In this document: positions 1-9,654 of the stretch, piece after piece | Layout of the letters: each line of letters begins with the position of its first letter | Position numbering within the stretch: position 1 is the first letter of the stretch | Assembly: GCF_003172895.1 (NCBI RefSeq) | Contig: NZ_QGKL01000010.1 | Coordinates: 123,525-187,524 of the forward strand | DNA length: 64,000 bases | Reading direction: 5' to 3' | Origin: Leucothrix arctica | GTDB lineage: Bacteria > Pseudomonadota > Gammaproteobacteria > Thiotrichales > Thiotrichaceae | The notes under the pieces: model-generated | Told to the model about the DNA's origin: nothing | Database searches by the model: none | The model's input: only the letters and a program-made list of their open reading frames with translations | Made by a program: the position numbers and the translations under genes

Positions 1-1131
1 GGTCACGGAACGATTGAAACGGCTGTGGAGGCGACACGTCTTGGTGCTTATGACTTTATTGAAAAGCCATTATCTATGGCAAAGTTACTGCTGTCCGTTG
101 AGCATGGCTTGCGCGCTAATCAGCTTGAACAGGAGAATAAAGGCTTAAAAAAGCAGGTACTAGCGCCATCTGAGCCAATTGGTTCTAGTACGGCTATGCG
201 CGACTTGCGCTTACAGTCTGAACGTATCGCTCAATATACTGATGTGGTTGTAACTTTGTACGGTGAGTCGGGTACGGGTAAAGAGGTCTTTGCTCGCTAT
301 ATTCATGGAAAAAGTGACCGCTCTAATAGTCAGTTTATTAAATCCATTGTGTCGTCCCACACCTCAGATAATTTTCTGAGCGAGTTATTCGGACGAGAAG
401 AAGACGGTAAAATCACACCGGGTTTATTTGACGAGGCACAAGATGGCACACTTTATTTGTGCGATATTCCTGCGCTTGATGCGGCGTCACAGGAAGCATT
501 GCTGTTAACACTTCGAGATAAAAACTACACGCGACTTGGCGGGACGAATAAAATTGATCTACGCGTTGCGTTGATTGTTTCCTCTCAGCATGACTTGCGT
601 GACGACGTTGAGTGTGGCCGCTTTTCTGAAGAGTTGTATTTCAGAGTCAATGTGGTGCCTTTAATGATTCCTGCATTGCGAGAGCACTCTGAAGATGTAA
701 CGGAGTTATTGAATTTTTATGTCGACCGGTTGATTGCCTTAGATGGTCTTCCTTATCGTCACTTCTCTGTTGCGGCGCAAAACTATTTACGTAATTACCG
801 TTGGTTAGGCAATATTCGTGAGCTACGCAACTTAGTACAACGCTTATTGATATTGGGTACTGATACGGAAATTACTCAAGAAGAGGTTGAGGAAGTGCTG
901 GGTCGCAGTATTCCAATCTTCCGTCAAGGTGTTGAGAAGCTACCTGTGAGTTTGTTTGAATTACCGTTGCGTCAAGCGCGAGAGCAATTTGAGCATGACT
1001 ACTTGAGTTATCAGTTGGAGCAATGTGCCGGCAACGTCAGTCAGCTTGCGGAGCGTGTGCAAATGGAGCGTACTCATTTATATAGAAAAATGCGTTCGTT
1101 AAACATCGATCCAAAACAGTACAGTAAGTAG
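1..1131 (+). CDS. NtrX-like response regulator (5' partial), degenerate AAA+ domain
   Basis: The reading frame is open from base 1, so the start lies outside the window. The first codons read as the end of a receiver domain (GTIETAVEATRLGAYDFIEKP, with the conserved K-P). An AAA+ domain follows, then a C-terminal Fis-type helix-turn-helix (around NVSQLAERVQMERTHLYRKM). Counting from the GTG at 25, Walker A GESGTGKE is at about 80-87. The sigma-54-contacting GAFTGA loop is replaced by a run around GREEDGKITPG, and Walker B is TLYLCDI instead of the usual LDEI. The adjacent trkA-trkH pair matches the ntrY-ntrX-trkA-trkH order known in several proteobacteria. The fold and NtrX-type placement are well supported. 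Whether it still activates sigma-54 promoters is doubtful. Confidence 0.85.
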   Translation, partial: GHGTIETAVEATRLGAYDFIEKPLSMAKLLLSVEHGLRANQLEQENKGLKKQVLAPSEPIGSSTAMRDLRLQSERIAQYTDVVVTLYGESGTGKEVFARYIHGKSDRSNSQFIKSIVSSHTSDNFLSELFGREEDGKITPGLFDEAQDGTLYLCDIPALDAASQEALLLTLRDKNYTRLGGTNKIDLRVALIVSSQHDLRDDVECGRFSEELYFRVNVVPLMIPALREHSEDVTELLNFYVDRLIALDGLPYRHFSVAAQNYLRNYRWLGNIRELRNLVQRLLILGTDTEITQEEVEEVLGRSIPIFRQGVEKLPVSLFELPLRQAREQFEHDYLSYQLEQCAGNVSQLAERVQMERTHLYRKMRSLNIDPKQYSK

Positions 1132-1134
1132 ACC

Positions 1135-2511
1135 ATGAATATAGTCATTATTGGCGCGGGTCAGGTGGGAAGTTCTTTGGCTGCAAGTCTAGCTACTGAA
1201 GATAATGACGTGGTGGTTATCGACAAGAACGCAGAACGCCTAAGGTATTTACGTGAAAAGTTAGATATTGATACCTATCAAGGGAATGCATCCCAGCCTG
1301 ATGTGTTAGAAAGCGCCAATGTGATTAATGCGGACATGATTATTGCCGTCACAAGCAGTGACGAAGTCAATATGATTGCGTGTCAGGTGGCCTTTTTACT
1401 CTTTCGCACACCAACAAAGATTGCTCGTGTACGCTCGGTAAGCTACTTAGACCATCAGGAATTGTTCTCCAAAGACGCTATTCCTATTGATGTATTAATT
1501 AGTCCGGAGAGTTTAATTACGGAACATGTCTATCAGCTGATGTCTCACCCCGGTGCGCTTCAAGTACTCGATTTTGCGAATAAGAAAGTCCAGTTAGTTG
1601 CAGTTAAAGCACAGTTGGGTGGGAAATTAATTGATCATGAAATTCGTGATTTTGCTGATCATATTCCTGATGTGGATGTGCATGTTGTTGCGATTTTCCG
1701 CAAAGGGCGCGCAATACTACCCGACGGTGACACTGTCATTGAAGTTGATGATGAGATCTTTGTGATCGCTAGTGTTCAGCACATTCGTGTGGTGATGAGT
1801 GAGCTTAGTATTGTTGAAAAGCCATACAAAAAAATCATGATTGCTGGTGGTGGAAATGTGGGGGGTAACTTGGCTAGCTTGTTGGAAAAAGAACGCTACC
1901 AAGTAAAGATTATTGAGCAGAACCCTGAGACCGCAGGTTACCTCGCTGAGAAGTTAGACCGTACTTTGGTACTAGAGGGTGATGCAGCGGATGAACATCT
2001 GCTCCAAGAAGAAGATATTAGCAATATAGATGTTTTTTGCGCGGTTACTAATGATGACGAGGCAAATATACTGTCGGCGATGCTTGCTAAGCGTTTAGGT
2101 GCACGTAAGGTTATGGCATTAGTTAATAGACCCAGTTATGTGGACTTGGTGGAGAGTGGTATTATCGATATGGCCATCTCCCCACAGCAAATTACGTTGA
2201 GTGGATTGCTGGCGCATGTGCGTCAGGGTGATATTGTTTCAGTTCATGCCTTGAGAAAAGGTGCTGCAGAAGTGTTGGAGGTTGTCGCTCATGGTGATCA
2301 ACAAACATCTCGTGTCGTCGGTCGAACGTTAGTTGAATTAAAGCTTCCTCCCGGCTCTACAGTTTGTGCTGTTGTGAAAGGGAGTAATGTGGTTTTGCCA
2401 AGTAACTCTGTTGTTATTGAGGAGAATGACCACGTGATTATTTTCCTTTCGGACAAGCGTTACATCCCAGTGATTGAAAAAATGTTCCAAGTCGGAATGG
2501 GTTACCTGTAA
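1135..2511 (+). CDS. trkA: Trk potassium uptake regulatory subunit TrkA
   Basis: This is the cytoplasmic NAD(H)-binding gating subunit of the Trk potassium channel. At 458 residues it matches the family. It has two tandem RCK units, each with an N-terminal Rossmann half carrying a glycine motif (IIGAGQVGSSLA at the N-terminus and MIAGGGNVGGNLA near residue 236). Each is followed by a TrkA-C half. The start is 3 bases after the stop of the upstream regulator, and trkH follows after 5 bases, so the three genes are probably one transcript. I see no missing motif. Confidence 0.97.
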   Translation: MNIVIIGAGQVGSSLAASLATEDNDVVVIDKNAERLRYLREKLDIDTYQGNASQPDVLESANVINADMIIAVTSSDEVNMIACQVAFLLFRTPTKIARVRSVSYLDHQELFSKDAIPIDVLISPESLITEHVYQLMSHPGALQVLDFANKKVQLVAVKAQLGGKLIDHEIRDFADHIPDVDVHVVAIFRKGRAILPDGDTVIEVDDEIFVIASVQHIRVVMSELSIVEKPYKKIMIAGGGNVGGNLASLLEKERYQVKIIEQNPETAGYLAEKLDRTLVLEGDAADEHLLQEEDISNIDVFCAVTNDDEANILSAMLAKRLGARKVMALVNRPSYVDLVESGIIDMAISPQQITLSGLLAHVRQGDIVSVHALRKGAAEVLEVVAHGDQQTSRVVGRTLVELKLPPGSTVCAVVKGSNVVLPSNSVVIEENDHVIIFLSDKRYIPVIEKMFQVGMGYL

Positions 2512-2516
2512 ACCTC

Positions 2517-3968
2517 ATGCAATATTTCGTTATACTTAGAATCCTTGGTTTGTTGCTGATGCTATTCAGCTTTACTCAGCTAGTGCCCATGATTGTTGGA
2601 TGGTTGTGCGGTGATGTGGACGTCACGCCATTCTTAAAAGCATTCTTTGTGTTACTAGTCGGTGGCGCTGTTGCTTGGTATCCGGTTAGGTCTTACAGTA
2701 GTGAGTTACGCTTACGTGATGGTTTTCTAGTCGTTATTCTATTTTGGACGGTGCTGGGCGTGTCAGGTGCGTTACCGTTGTTGCTGTCCAAGCAGCTTGA
2801 TATATCAATAACGGATGCAGTGTTTGAGTCTATTTCCGCATTGACGACAACGGGCGCGACGGTAATCACAAAACTGGATGACTTGCCTCGATCGATATTG
2901 TTTTATCGTCAACAACTGCAGTGGTTAGGTGGTATGGGAATAATCGTACTGGCTGTCGCAATTCTTCCTATTTTAGGCGTTGGTGGAAGTCAGCTTTTTA
3001 GAGCTGAAACACCTGGGCCGGTTAAAGACTCCAAGCTTACTCCAAGAATTAAAGAGACAGCTAAGCTGCTTTGGTTAATATATTTTGGCTTCACCGTCGC
3101 GTGTGCTATTTCATATAAAGTGGCAGGGATGAATTGGTTCGATGCGATTGGTCATAGCTTCTCAACAGTAGCGATCGGTGGATTCTCAACACACGATAAA
3201 AGCATGGGATATTTCGAGAGTCATGCGATTGATAGTGTGGCGATCGTCTTTATGCTGTTATCGAGCGCTAACTTTAGTTTGCACTTTTTGGTGTGGCGTA
3301 AGCGTAGTCCAGCGTTATATTTTAAAGATTCTGAGTTCCGCTTCTACTTATATTGCATCGCGGCTGTGACGTTGACGTGTATCGTATATTTCCAAATAGG
3401 CCATTTCTTTGGCTCAATTAGTGAAACGGTTTATAAATCACTATTTCAAGCAGTCTCAATGATCACGACAACTGGGTTCACTACGGCGGAGTATGCCTAT
3501 TGGCCCTCATTCCTCCCTGTATTGTTGATATTTTCCAGTTTTATGGGTGGTTGTGCAGGCTCTACTGCAGGTGGAATGAAAGTAGTTCGAGTATTGCTGC
3601 TGTTTAAGCAGGGTATACGAGAAATTATACGACTCATTCATCCTAGTGCGAGAATATCGGTAAAGCTCAATCGTAAGCCAGTGCCAGACGCAGTGCTTCA
3701 AGCAGTTTGGGGGTTTTTCTCGGTCTATATCGGGATTTTTGTGATTTTGATGCTACTAGTCATGGCTAGTGGGTTGGATCAGGTCACTGCATTTTCAGCG
3801 GTCGCAGCAACACTGAATAACTTGGGCCCGGGTTTAGGGGATGTTGCGAGTAACTTTGCTCCTATCAATGATTTTGCCAAGTGGTTACTTAGCTTTGCTA
3901 TGCTGTTAGGTCGCTTAGAAATATTCACTTTGTTGGTGGTCTTAACACCCATGTTCTGGCGTCAATAA
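2517..3968 (+). CDS. trkH: Trk potassium uptake membrane subunit TrkH
   Basis: This integral inner-membrane protein forms the potassium pore and is gated by TrkA. Its 483 residues match TrkH/TrkG. The four pore-loop repeats are visible as TTTGAT near 111, IGGFST near 221, TTTGFT near 317 and the degenerate NLGPGLGD near 435, separated by hydrophobic segments. It lies 5 bases downstream of trkA and is the last gene of the ntrX-trkA-trkH run. No clear terminator hairpin was found in the 84 bases after it. Confidence 0.97.
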   Translation: MQYFVILRILGLLLMLFSFTQLVPMIVGWLCGDVDVTPFLKAFFVLLVGGAVAWYPVRSYSSELRLRDGFLVVILFWTVLGVSGALPLLLSKQLDISITDAVFESISALTTTGATVITKLDDLPRSILFYRQQLQWLGGMGIIVLAVAILPILGVGGSQLFRAETPGPVKDSKLTPRIKETAKLLWLIYFGFTVACAISYKVAGMNWFDAIGHSFSTVAIGGFSTHDKSMGYFESHAIDSVAIVFMLLSSANFSLHFLVWRKRSPALYFKDSEFRFYLYCIAAVTLTCIVYFQIGHFFGSISETVYKSLFQAVSMITTTGFTTAEYAYWPSFLPVLLIFSSFMGGCAGSTAGGMKVVRVLLLFKQGIREIIRLIHPSARISVKLNRKPVPDAVLQAVWGFFSVYIGIFVILMLLVMASGLDQVTAFSAVAATLNNLGPGLGDVASNFAPINDFAKWLLSFAMLLGRLEIFTLLVVLTPMFWRQ

Positions 3969-4052
3969 GCGTTTTTACCGCCTGTCTAACGGTTACTTTT
4001 AGTGCCTATATTTGTGTTTAAATTAAAAGGTATCTAATGGATAACAATAATA

Positions 4053-4613
4053 ATGAAAATAACCAAATCACATGCTTCTGGCTTTACGCTAATTGAAGCG
4101 CTAATCACGATTAGTATCGCCGCTATTTTAGCCAGTATTGCTATTCCTAATTTCGCAAGTATGGTTGAGAGTAATCGACTTAGTTCCGGCGCTAATGACT
4201 TTTTAGCCGGATTGATATTTACCAGAAGTGAAGCTGCTAAACGTAGTCAGACCGTCAGTATTTGCACCAGTGATAACGGATCAACTTGCGCGGTTTCATT
4301 GGATGACTACGCTAAGGGTTGGTTGATTTTTACCGACTGCGATGAGGATGGTGTGCTAGATACCACAGCAACAACTTGTGATCTGGATGGCGACGGTACG
4401 GCTGATCCAGACAGATTGTTGAGGGTTAATGATGGTTTAAAAAATATCTCAATTGTATCTGCAGCAAGCACTAGTAAAGACTTTTATTCGTATGATCTTT
4501 CCGGAAGAGGTTCTAGTACTTTGACGTTTAACATCGGCCCTGATACTGCAACAACAAAACGTAAAATCACTGTCGCAGTAACAGGGCGCGCAAAACTAAC
4601 TACTGTGGACTAA
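4053..4613 (+). CDS. FimT/GspH-like type IV pseudopilin
   Basis: A 186-residue minor pilin-like protein. A short basic leader is followed by the prepilin peptidase site and hydrophobic helix ([20 protein letters not shown]). The mature part carries two cysteine pairs and an Asp-rich segment ([11 protein letters not shown]...[13 protein letters not shown]) that resembles calcium-binding loops. FimT/FimU-type pilins are minor components of type IV pili and some aid DNA uptake. The gene stands alone behind trkH. The Shine-Dalgarno is weak, but ATG at 4053 is the only start that leaves a normal leader. It converges on ispH with a 4-base overlap. Which subclass it belongs to (FimT, FimU or GspH) cannot be fixed by eye. 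Confidence 0.85.
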   Translation: MKITKSHASGFTLIEALITISIAAILASIAIPNFASMVESNRLSSGANDFLAGLIFTRSEAAKRSQTVSICTSDNGSTCAVSLDDYAKGWLIFTDCDEDGVLDTTATTCDLDGDGTADPDRLLRVNDGLKNISIVSAASTSKDFYSYDLSGRGSSTLTFNIGPDTATTKRKITVAVTGRAKLTTVD

Positions 4614-5551
4614 TTATCCCCTCGTAGCTCTCTAGGCAGTACAAAAGAGACCGTTTCAACAATTCCTTGAGTGTCAGGCTTGATATTTGCACCTAGTTCA
4701 GTCAATCGCTGAGTCACTTCCTGTACTAATATTTCTGGTGCTGAAGCGCCAGCGGTGAGGCCCACACTTTTCTTGTCCTTCAGCCAGCCAGGGTCAATAT
4801 CACTAGCACCATCGATCAAGTACGCTGGAATGCCACGTTTTTCAGCAATTTCACGCAGACGATTGGAGTTGGAGCTATTTGGAGACCCGACAACAAGTAC
4901 CACATCGCAGTCATCAACTAACTGCTTTAACGAGTCTTGGCGATTTTGAGTGGCATAACAAATATCGTCTTTCTTAGGTGCTTGTATTGACGGATATCGA
5001 ACCTTAAGCGCATCAATAATCGTATTGGTGTCATCTACTGACAGCGTTGTTTGAGTCACAAAGCCAATCTGTTCAGGATTTTTGATGTCTAGCGCATTTA
5101 CTTCTTCGTCAGAGTCAACACGGTAAATAGCACCGCCGTAACTGGTGTCATATTGGCCCATCGTACCTTCAACTTCAGGGTGTCCTTTGTGACCAATTAA
5201 TATAGTTTCGCGACCTTCACGACTGTAACGAACAACTTCCATATGAACTTTAGTGACTAGTGGGCAGGTTGCATCAAACACTTTTAAGCCGCGTCGCTTG
5301 GCTTCATCTTGAACGGCTTTAGAGACACCGTGTGCACTGAAAATAACGGTCGCGTCATCAGGCACTTCATCTAACTCTTTAACAAAGACTGCACCTTTAT
5401 TACGAAGATTGTCGACCACAAACTTGTTGTGCACGACTTCGTGACGGACATAAATAGGTGCGCCAAGTAGCTCTATTGCACGGTTAACGATATCGATGGC
5501 GCGGTCAACGCCGGCACAAAAACCTCTAGGGTTGGCTAAAGTAACTTGCAT
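4610..5551 (-). CDS. ispH: 4-hydroxy-3-methylbut-2-enyl diphosphate reductase
   Basis: IspH carries out the last step of the MEP isoprenoid pathway, reducing HMBPP to IPP and DMAPP with a [4Fe-4S] cluster. The three cluster cysteines are visible in [24 protein letters not shown] and [11 protein letters not shown], and the substrate-binding SAHGVSK is present. The frame is open further upstream, but family N-termini match [11 protein letters not shown], which starts at the ATG at 5551 and gives 313 residues, the normal length. The pathway gene dxs and the downstream ispA are also in this window (about 12 kb away). Confidence 0.97.
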   Translation of the reverse strand: MQVTLANPRGFCAGVDRAIDIVNRAIELLGAPIYVRHEVVHNKFVVDNLRNKGAVFVKELDEVPDDATVIFSAHGVSKAVQDEAKRRGLKVFDATCPLVTKVHMEVVRYSREGRETILIGHKGHPEVEGTMGQYDTSYGGAIYRVDSDEEVNALDIKNPEQIGFVTQTTLSVDDTNTIIDALKVRYPSIQAPKKDDICYATQNRQDSLKQLVDDCDVVLVVGSPNSSNSNRLREIAEKRGIPAYLIDGASDIDPGWLKDKKSVGLTAGASAPEILVQEVTQRLTELGANIKPDTQGIVETVSFVLPRELRGDN

Positions 5552-5713
5552 AATAAAGTGCTGAGTTGTCAAAATTAGAAGTGTAGCAGGTCTTAGTGGG
5601 TTTTTGATAAAGCCTAAGTAAATGTATGGGAGGACTAACAAGTAAAGTTCTGTATTGTTATGAATTGAGTTATAGTAATCTGCGTTGATTTTTGCCAAAT
5701 ATACGAGAGACTC

Positions 5714-7003
5714 ATGAAGGTTTTATTAGTAGGTAATGGTGGGCGCGAACATGCCCTTGCATGGAAAATTATTCAATCACCTAAGGTATCTAAGGTGTTT
5801 GTTGCGCCAGGTAATGCAGGTACTGCGCTAGAAGCAGGCGTCGAAAACGTATCAATTTCGGTTGATGATAATGATGGCCTACTAAACTTCGCGATTGAGA
5901 ATGATATCGAGCTAACTGTGGTTGGCCCAGAAGTGCCACTCGTAGCTGGTTTGGTTGATATATTTGCGGCAAAAGGTTTGCGTTGTTTTGGTCCTACTAA
6001 AGCTGCTGCACAGCTAGAAGGTTCAAAAGCGTTTACTAAGGACTTCTTGGCTCGTCACAATATTCCAACAGCGGCTTATGGGAACTTTACTGATATAGAC
6101 GAAGCAGTGGCTTACGTTAAATCAGTTGGCGCACCTATTGTTATCAAAGCTGATGGTTTAGCGGCAGGTAAAGGCGTGATCATTGCTCAAACTGAGCAAG
6201 AAGCCATTGAGGCTATTAACGACATGCTTGCAGGTAATGCTTTTGGCGAGGCTGGGCACCGTGTCGTTGTTGAAGAGTTTTTGGTAGGTGAAGAGGCAAG
6301 TTTTATTGTTATTGCGGATGGTAAAAATAGTTTGCCAATGGCGACGTCTCAAGATCATAAGGCACGCAATAATGGCGACCTTGGTCCAAACACTGGGGGA
6401 ATGGGTGCTTACTCTCCTGCGCCGGTTGTTACTCCAGAAGTCCATAACCGTATTGTTGAAGAGGTTATCGAGCCAACAATTAAAGGCATGGCCGACGAAG
6501 GTAATACCTTTACAGGCTTCCTTTATGCTGGCGTTATGGTTTCTCCAAATGGTGAAATCAAAGTACTAGAGTTTAATGTGCGATTTGGTGACCCTGAAAC
6601 TCAACCAATTATGATGCGTTTACGCTCTGACCTCGTTGATCTTCTTGAGCATGCACTTGATGGCACGCTAGATCAAGCGACAAGCGAGTGGGATTCTCGT
6701 GCAGCGTTAGGTGTTGTTTTGGCAGCGGGTACTTACCCAGAAAGTGGGGATAAGGGGACTGTTATCAAAGGCATTCCTACGACATCAGACGATAACGCAA
6801 AGATATTTCATGCGGGTACAAAGCAGCAGGGTGATAATGTTGTTACCGCTGGAGGCCGTGTTTTATGTGCTGTTGGTTTGGGTGAAAATGTTACTGAGGC
6901 GCAAAAAGCAGCTTATGAACTAACGAAGAAAGTTAGCTGGGAAAATGTTTATTATAGAGATGATATTGGTTACAGAGCTGTCGAGCGTGAAGCGAAAAGC
7001 TAA
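5714..7003 (+). CDS. purD: Phosphoribosylamine-glycine ligase (GAR synthetase)
   Basis: PurD ligates glycine to phosphoribosylamine with ATP in de novo purine synthesis. The 429-residue protein has the N-terminal [18 protein letters not shown] signature, an ATP-grasp core ([16 protein letters not shown]) and the metal-site region [12 protein letters not shown]. It is divergent from ispH and converges on the rhombosortase gene with a 4-base overlap. No purH is present next to it within the window. Nothing unusual is seen. Confidence 0.98.
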   Translation: MKVLLVGNGGREHALAWKIIQSPKVSKVFVAPGNAGTALEAGVENVSISVDDNDGLLNFAIENDIELTVVGPEVPLVAGLVDIFAAKGLRCFGPTKAAAQLEGSKAFTKDFLARHNIPTAAYGNFTDIDEAVAYVKSVGAPIVIKADGLAAGKGVIIAQTEQEAIEAINDMLAGNAFGEAGHRVVVEEFLVGEEASFIVIADGKNSLPMATSQDHKARNNGDLGPNTGGMGAYSPAPVVTPEVHNRIVEEVIEPTIKGMADEGNTFTGFLYAGVMVSPNGEIKVLEFNVRFGDPETQPIMMRLRSDLVDLLEHALDGTLDQATSEWDSRAALGVVLAAGTYPESGDKGTVIKGIPTTSDDNAKIFHAGTKQQGDNVVTAGGRVLCAVGLGENVTEAQKAAYELTKKVSWENVYYRDDIGYRAVEREAKS

Positions 7004-7581
7004 ATAGTTTTATTAGGCTTGCGTTTGATGTAGTTATAAATTGCATCAAGCGCAATTAAAACAAAGGCGCTCAATACGCCGTAATTATGAGCTTCGATCA
7101 CTACGTGTGCATCAATCAGTGACGAGTTATCATGAATAGCACCGAAAAAATGGTCTGCGGCAACTTTGCCACTGACGAGTAAGCCGACACTAATACCCAT
7201 AAAGTAATCTTTTTTCTTAAGTGCTGAGTAAGCAGCGACAACGTAGAGTCCGTAGAGCGCACCAGATAGACCTGCGTACCAGTGAAGTGACGTTACGAAG
7301 ATATGAAGGCAAGTACCTACCGATAAAACTAACAAAAATAAACTTATCGTAAAGGTTCTAACGTGAAGCGTGGTATAAAATAGCAAGCCGAGAAGTCCAA
7401 GGCTGCTCATATTTAGTAAGTAATGTGCCCAGTTTGTATGAACAAATTGGCTTGTGACAATTCTCCACCACTGACCAAGCTCCATCGCTTTACGGGTATA
7501 TATAAAATCTGCTTGCCACCATTGCATGATAAAACTCACAAAAGCGATAGAAACAATAGTGGATATGAGTTTGATATTCAT
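7000..7581 (-). CDS. Rhombosortase-like intramembrane serine protease
   Basis: A 193-residue rhomboid-fold membrane protein with about six hydrophobic segments. The catalytic serine motif is WYAGLSGALYG (GLSG), and the partner histidine is in the late segment around DAHVVIEAHNYG. The short size and the extra W-x-x-G context fit the rhombosortase branch. Those proteases cleave the C-terminal GlyGly-CTERM anchor of proteins exported through type II secretion. The gene sits next to gspG and is divergent from it, which supports that reading. A longer TTG start at 7599 is possible, but ATG at 7581 (MNIKLIS) is preferred. No GlyGly-CTERM substrate was recognised in this window. A generic rhomboid protease is the alternative. 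Confidence 0.75.
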   Translation of the reverse strand: MNIKLISTIVSIAFVSFIMQWWQADFIYTRKAMELGQWWRIVTSQFVHTNWAHYLLNMSSLGLLGLLFYTTLHVRTFTISLFLLVLSVGTCLHIFVTSLHWYAGLSGALYGLYVVAAYSALKKKDYFMGISVGLLVSGKVAADHFFGAIHDNSSLIDAHVVIEAHNYGVLSAFVLIALDAIYNYIKRKPNKTI

Positions 7582-7657
7582 GTGGTTGGGTAAGTGCAAT
7601 AACTATGGCAAAATGCCAATTAAGATAAATTATTAAACAATAACAGGTTTGAAATAC

Positions 7658-8092
7658 ATGCGAACAAATAATATACGCAGACTGTCTTTGCAGAAGGGTT
7701 TCACGCTTCTCGAGATCATTGTGGTCGTAACAATTATTGCCATTATCGGTGCGATTGTCGCCCCTAATATTATTGATAAATTCTCTGGCGTTCAGGAAGA
7801 TGTGGCACGAACAGAAATTAAGCGTATTAAATCAACTCTGGGTTTTTATAAGTTAGAAAACTTTAACTTACCAAGTACAGAGCAGGGCTTAGAGGCGTTG
7901 GTTACTAAGCCGAGCGGGTCACCTGAGCCTAGTGCTCGTTGGAAAAAGCAGTTGGAATCGGTGCCGACAGATCCATGGGGTAATCCTTACCAGTATTTAA
8001 ATCCAGGTACACATGAAGATATCGATATTTTCTCTTATGGCCAAGATGGTCGTAAGAGTGATGATGATATTGGAAGCTGGCAGCTAAAGTAA
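7658..8092 (+). CDS. gspG: Type II secretion major pseudopilin GspG
   Basis: GspG polymerises into the periplasmic pseudopilus of the type II secretion system. The prepilin site KGFTLLEIIVVVTIIAIIGAIVAPN and the family features are present: NLPSTEQGLEAL, TDPWGNPYQY and the C-terminal SYGQDGRKSDDDIGSW calcium-site region. A TTG at 7649 is in frame, but it lies only 2 bases past the AGG at 7644-7646. ATG at 7658 is spaced about 11 bases from that AGG and is preferred (144 residues). It is the first gene of a tightly packed gspG-H-I-J group. Confidence 0.95.
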   Translation: MRTNNIRRLSLQKGFTLLEIIVVVTIIAIIGAIVAPNIIDKFSGVQEDVARTEIKRIKSTLGFYKLENFNLPSTEQGLEALVTKPSGSPEPSARWKKQLESVPTDPWGNPYQYLNPGTHEDIDIFSYGQDGRKSDDDIGSWQLK

Positions 8093-8623
8093 TTGACTAC
8101 TTGCACAGCTAGTCGATTCTATAAAAAAACTCAGTCAGCAGGCTATACGCTGATTGAGTTGATGGTTGTCATTGCAATCATCGGGTTAATTACGTCTGTT
8201 GTTTTGCCCTATATCCCTACTGATAAAACCGAACGCATGCGCACCGATGCTGATCGGTTTGAATCTTTAATCTCTTATGCTCAAACTCAAGCTATCTTAC
8301 AGTCACAAGACTTTGGTTTGATGGTTGAGGGTTCTAGCTATAGTTTTCTGAAGCAAGTAGCAGGTACTTGGGAAGCTATGGACGCAGACCCTTTAAGTCC
8401 CCAGAAGCTTGAAGACTATTTAACTCAAACTTTATACGTTGAAGGTGGTGAAGTTGAGCCTGATCCATTTCAGGAGGCTTTTGTGCCGACGGTTATATTG
8501 TTTTCTAGTGGTGAAATTAGTCCGTTTGAATACCAACTAGCCTTATCGGAACAGCAGTTCATTCGCTTGAAGTACAACTTATTGGGTGAAGTTGTACGGG
8601 AGTCTGTCGATGAATCTCAATAA
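8093..8623 (+). CDS. gspH: Type II secretion minor pseudopilin GspH
   Basis: A minor pseudopilin with the cleavage and helix motif AGYTLIELMVVIAIIGLI. No ATG or GTG exists between the gspG stop and this motif, so the TTG directly after the gspG TAA (8090-8092) is taken as the start. Translation is probably coupled to gspG. The 176-residue product fits GspH. Its 3' end overlaps the start of gspI by 14 bases. Confidence 0.9.
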   Translation: MTTCTASRFYKKTQSAGYTLIELMVVIAIIGLITSVVLPYIPTDKTERMRTDADRFESLISYAQTQAILQSQDFGLMVEGSSYSFLKQVAGTWEAMDADPLSPQKLEDYLTQTLYVEGGEVEPDPFQEAFVPTVILFSSGEISPFEYQLALSEQQFIRLKYNLLGEVVRESVDESQ

Positions 8624-8996
8624 ACGCCTTACCTCTAGTTCTGGTTTTACATTAATTGAAGTGCTTATCGCTTTGTTGATTGTTGCAACTGCCTTAGGTA
8701 CCGCAACTAAAATCATGTTGGGAGCGGCTAATTCGGGTGCTGTAAGAGCTGATCAGACCGCTGCTCAATGGGTCGGTTTAAATCAAATGTCTACACTAAA
8801 GCTTAGGCGGCAGTGGCCTGTTCGTTCAGAGAGCGGTGAAGAAGATATGATGGAACGCACATGGTTGTGGGAGCAGCGTGCTGAAGTGACACCAGATGAT
8901 AATGTAATACGTGTCACTATTGATGTTCGTTTAGAAGGTGCTGATGACGATGACCTAAGTGCCTCTGTTTCAGGCTTTGTGGCAAAATTACAATGA
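8610..8996 (+). CDS. gspI: Type II secretion minor pseudopilin GspI
   Basis: The pseudopilin signal SSGFTLIEVLIALLIVATALGTATK is followed by a short globular part with the WxxxNQ-like segment (AQWVGLNQMSTLKL) and the W-x-W typical of GspI. The ATG at 8610 (MNLNKR) is chosen over an upstream in-frame GTG at 8586 inside gspH. It leaves a normal leader of about 11 residues and a 14-base overlap with gspH. Product 128 residues. In characterised systems GspI nucleates the GspI-J-K tip complex. Confidence 0.92.
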   Translation: MNLNKRLTSSSGFTLIEVLIALLIVATALGTATKIMLGAANSGAVRADQTAAQWVGLNQMSTLKLRRQWPVRSESGEEDMMERTWLWEQRAEVTPDDNVIRVTIDVRLEGADDDDLSASVSGFVAKLQ

Positions 8997-9586
8997 AAAA
9001 GCATATTAGTCAGCGTGGCTTCACACTTATTGAGTTATTAGTGTCAATTGCTATATTTTCGATGATGACGGTGGTGGCGTATGCCGGTATCGGTTCGATC
9101 ATGGCTAATGATAAAATCTCTGCGGACCATGAGACTGATTTAAAGCGTTTACAGCGAACAATGATGTTTATTGAAAAAGACTTGCGTCAGGTAACCATAC
9201 GTACACGTAATGATGGTTATTCAACTAGTCTGCTCCCTCCACTGAATGCTGACGATGATACAAGTACTGGCTTTTTGGAGTTTACTCGTGCGGGAAACTC
9301 AAACCCAACAAATTTGAAACGCAGTAGTTTAATGCGCGTACGTTACCTTTTAGAGGAAGAGAAGCTCCAGCGCATGACATGGAGTTTGGTTGATCACTCA
9401 GATATTGAATCGACTGCAGTGACGCTGATGGATGGCGTGACTGATGTGGAATTGTCCTTTTTGCCAGCTAGTGGCACAGAGGTTAATGATTGGACTAAAG
9501 TTGATGAGTTACCGATTGGTGTTGAAGTTATTTTGACAACAGAGCGTTGGGGTCAAATTCGCCGCGTTCTCCCACTTTACTATTAG
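8993..9586 (+). CDS. gspJ: Type II secretion minor pseudopilin GspJ
   Basis: Starts in an ATGA overlap with the gspI stop. The leader and helix are QRGFTLIELLVSIAIFSMMTVVAYAGI. The body has the family traits IEKDLRQVTIRTRNDGY, a central FTRAGNSNP and a C-terminal segment TTERWGQIRRVLPL. The 197-residue length is normal. The set stops here: no gspK and no gspC-F or gspL-M follow, so the rest of the secretion machine must be elsewhere in the genome. Confidence 0.93.
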   Translation: MKKHISQRGFTLIELLVSIAIFSMMTVVAYAGIGSIMANDKISADHETDLKRLQRTMMFIEKDLRQVTIRTRNDGYSTSLLPPLNADDDTSTGFLEFTRAGNSNPTNLKRSSLMRVRYLLEEEKLQRMTWSLVDHSDIESTAVTLMDGVTDVELSFLPASGTEVNDWTKVDELPIGVEVILTTERWGQIRRVLPLYY

Positions 9587-9654
9587 TTTTTTTAACTATT
9601 TGTATATTTAACTGTTTTATCTGCCCTAGGATAGAAATATTTAGGGCAACGAAG

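Noticed and set aside
4037..4055. ATG at 4037 as an earlier start for the FimT-like gene
   Set aside because: It is out of frame with the pilin leader.
9622..9648. TGCCCTA/TAGGGCA inverted repeat after gspJ
   Set aside because: 7-bp stem with a 13-base loop and no T-run; not convincing as a terminator.
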